Part shown: in pieces, positions 63,039-64,000 of the stretch
How the letters are laid out: every line of letters begins with the position of its first letter
Numbering within the stretch: position 1 is the stretch's first letter
DNA from: Verrucomicrobiales bacterium
GTDB lineage: Bacteria > Verrucomicrobiota > Verrucomicrobiia > Verrucomicrobiales > DEV007
Assembly: GCA_029213005.1 (NCBI GenBank)
Contig: JARGPI010000022.1
Location: 59,657 to 123,656 of the forward strand
Direction: 5' to 3'
DNA length: 64,000 bases
Translations under genes and position numbers: made by a program
Notes under the pieces: generated by a model
What the model saw: the letters and a program-made list of their open reading frames with translations, nothing else
What the model was told of the DNA's origin: nothing
Database searches by the model: none

Positions 63039-63356
63039 TTAACGATCCCCACTGAGCTTTTTTGCGGTTATCAAAGCTTCGACAGCTTCCGATAACACCT
63101 CATTTTTACAGCTTAGTTTGGCTTCCAGATCCAGGATCTTCTGATCACGAAGGTCGATTTGAGGTGGTCGGCCCTGGGTTTTATTGAACAATTCAGAACC
63201 TTTATCAAAGAGTAATTTTTGCCAGTCGTAAAACTGTTTTGGCGTGATCTCAAACTCTTTGCAAACTACCGAAATGGGTTCCCCTTCAAGGAGGTGGCGT
63301 TTTAATATTTTAACCTTCTCATCGCCGCTGAAACGGCGTCTCTTTCGTTTTGACAT
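63039..63356 (-). CDS. IS3-family transposase OrfA
   Basis: The product has 105 residues. It begins KRKRRRFSGDEKVKILKRHLLEGEPISVVCKEFEITPKQFYDW, the helix-turn-helix of IS3/IS911 OrfA, followed by a leucine-zipper-like segment (QKILDLEAKLSCKNEVLSEAVEAL) used for multimerisation. Near its 3' end A6G (63063-63057) precedes the stop codon by 15 bases, giving a slippery sequence for -1 frameshifting into orfB. Confidence 0.9.
   Translation of the reverse strand: MSKRKRRRFSGDEKVKILKRHLLEGEPISVVCKEFEITPKQFYDWQKLLFDKGSELFNKTQGRPPQIDLRDQKILDLEAKLSCKNEVLSEAVEALITAKKLSGDR
63057..63063 (-). promoter_or_regulatory. A6G programmed -1 frameshift site in the IS3 element
   Basis: On the minus strand the message reads GCA AAA AAG CTC in the orfA frame. 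Slippage by -1 on A AAA AAG continues as GCT CAG TGG and leads without a stop into orfB. The two frames are related by exactly -1, as expected for IS3. Confidence 0.8.
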
Positions 63357-63428
63357 GTTGGATATCTAAGTTGCCTCGAATTCCCTTAGATAATAGCGGT
63401 GATTGTTAGGTTTCATCTGAAGCGCAAC

Positions 63429-63448
63429 AGCGCAGGGTTAACTGCGCT
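63429..63448. repeat. 7-bp stem, 6-nt loop hairpin at the end of the membrane-protein gene
   Basis: AGCGCAG (63429-63435) and CTGCGCT (63442-63448). It overlaps the stop codon of the minus-strand gene. There is no U-tract; terminator function is doubtful. Confidence 0.3.
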
Positions 63449-63815
63449 CCAACCTGATAAGAACTTGCCATTGATGCGCTAAAACCCAAACGATCAAAAG
63501 AAGGAGGCAGCAATTTAGCACAATAAGAGCTACGCAACCGATACTATCCTGCCATTTGTGGTGAGTCAGCAGTCCTCTAACTCCCACCATCAGCATTAGG
63601 GTTGCGATACAGGCATTCACCGAGATCGTAGCAACAGGATTGAAAGCCACTCCCATTGGTGTTCCTACCCAAATCAGAAATCCCACAATTAATTCCCAGA
63701 AGAAAAGACACGCTGCAATTGAGCGACACTTTTCGTTCCACGGATCACTAGAGTCGGGAGTTATCCATTGAAGGAGAGATCGTCGAATTGCTTTCTTGCG
63801 AATTTCACCAGACAT
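63438..63815 (-). CDS. Hypothetical small membrane protein
   Basis: The product has 125 residues; the ATG at 63815 is preferred, since upstream codons form a Ser/His-rich stretch without conserved look. Three hydrophobic segments are visible (about 30-47, 52-74 and 87-110) after a basic N-terminus (EIRKKAIRRSLLQW). No family is recognised. It is the last gene before the window end and lies 49 bp beyond the insertion sequence. Confidence 0.6.
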   Translation of the reverse strand: MSGEIRKKAIRRSLLQWITPDSSDPWNEKCRSIAACLFFWELIVGFLIWVGTPMGVAFNPVATISVNACIATLMLMVGVRGLLTHHKWQDSIGCVALIVLNCCLLLLIVWVLAHQWQVLIRLERS

Positions 63816-64000
63816 CTCTTTCAAAGGGTATTTCACCACATATCGATATAGCACACCGATCCGGCGGGCGCAAGAGGTCGATCGCAGGTGTGAGGTGTGG
63901 CTAGAAATACCGTCTAAACTCCCTGCTACGCCGGATTGGGTGCTGTGGTGGAGTAAGAAAGACAGGTAACTGAAAATACGATATAAATTCCCCATCACTG

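Larger units (their letters stand above)
61882..63388 (-). mobile_element. IS3-family insertion sequence (intact)
   Basis: The element is bounded by TAAGGGAAT at 61882-61890 and its complement ATTCCCTTA at 63380-63388, 9-bp terminal inverted repeats with weaker matches further in. It carries orfA and orfB on the minus strand with a -1 frameshift site between them and a complete DDE triad. Length about 1.5 kb. No clear target-site duplication could be read at the boundaries, so the exact ends are approximate. Confidence 0.8.

Overview
The window looks like a chromosomal segment of a marine-type member of Verrucomicrobiota (Planctomycetota is the alternative). The evidence is the gene content: a giant LEPR-XLL surface protein, a secreted sulfatase with C-terminal EF-hands, DUF1592 and DUF1552 proteins with c-type haem motifs, several PQQ-type beta-propellers, a PmoA/DUF6807 protein, a DUF1080 domain fused to sialidase-type propellers, and many signal peptides with few strong Shine-Dalgarno sites. 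There is no rRNA, tRNA or ribosomal protein gene to settle the phylum.

Layout. 1-6457 (minus): the N-terminal 2152 codons of a giant repetitive LEPR-XLL protein that runs off the left edge and carries an embedded class-3-lipase-like domain. 7.3-13 kb (plus): a polysaccharide-degradation set (esterase, glycoside-hydrolase-like propeller, sulfatase). 13-20 kb: small secreted proteins, a LamG protein, a second esterase, a complete AbiE-type toxin-antitoxin pair with its own operators, and a GH5 endoglycanase. 20-24 kb: an FHA protein with a proline-rich 51-bp repeat tail, and a divergent AraC / NmrA / DUF1772 module. 24-31.6 kb: SUMF1-like protein, DUF2383, DUF4139, PQQ propeller, two adjacent MITE-like fold-back elements, and a sialate-O-acetylesterase-like protein. 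31.7-35.3 kb (minus): aldo/keto reductase plus two CYTH-type proteins in one operon, then an oxidoreductase-MgtC pair. 35.7-41 kb: OmpA-like protein, DUF4760, a TPR/HELLH protein, an esterase, a DUF1801-YdeI-CDGSH fusion, and an L,D-transpeptidase. 41-53 kb: the haem and propeller region (DUF1592, DUF1552, PQQ, DUF3500, cytochrome c, PmoA-type protein). 53-58 kb: one 1532-residue protein with three sialidase-like propellers and a DUF1080 domain. 58-61.6 kb: lipoprotein, HIT protein with two tandem paralogues, and a Vat-type acetyltransferase. 61.9-63.4 kb: an intact IS3-family element with an A6G frameshift site. The right end holds a small membrane protein.

How it fits together. Most products are exported and act on polysaccharides: desulfation, deacetylation, glycan hydrolysis and sialidase-like binding. 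The haem and propeller proteins probably serve periplasmic oxidation or electron transfer. The most interesting unexplained signal is regulatory: three copies of a paired 13-bp dyad (TGTACCCTGTACA, 9-bp spacer, TGTACAGGGTACA; centres 22 bp apart, about two helical turns). The copies lie in front of three unlinked genes for exported proteins (7369, 30396, 49137), which suggests a small regulon. Other points of note are the lipase domain inside the giant protein, the AbiE operator that covers its own -10 box at a leaderless start, and the HIT-plus-paralogues operon of unknown function.
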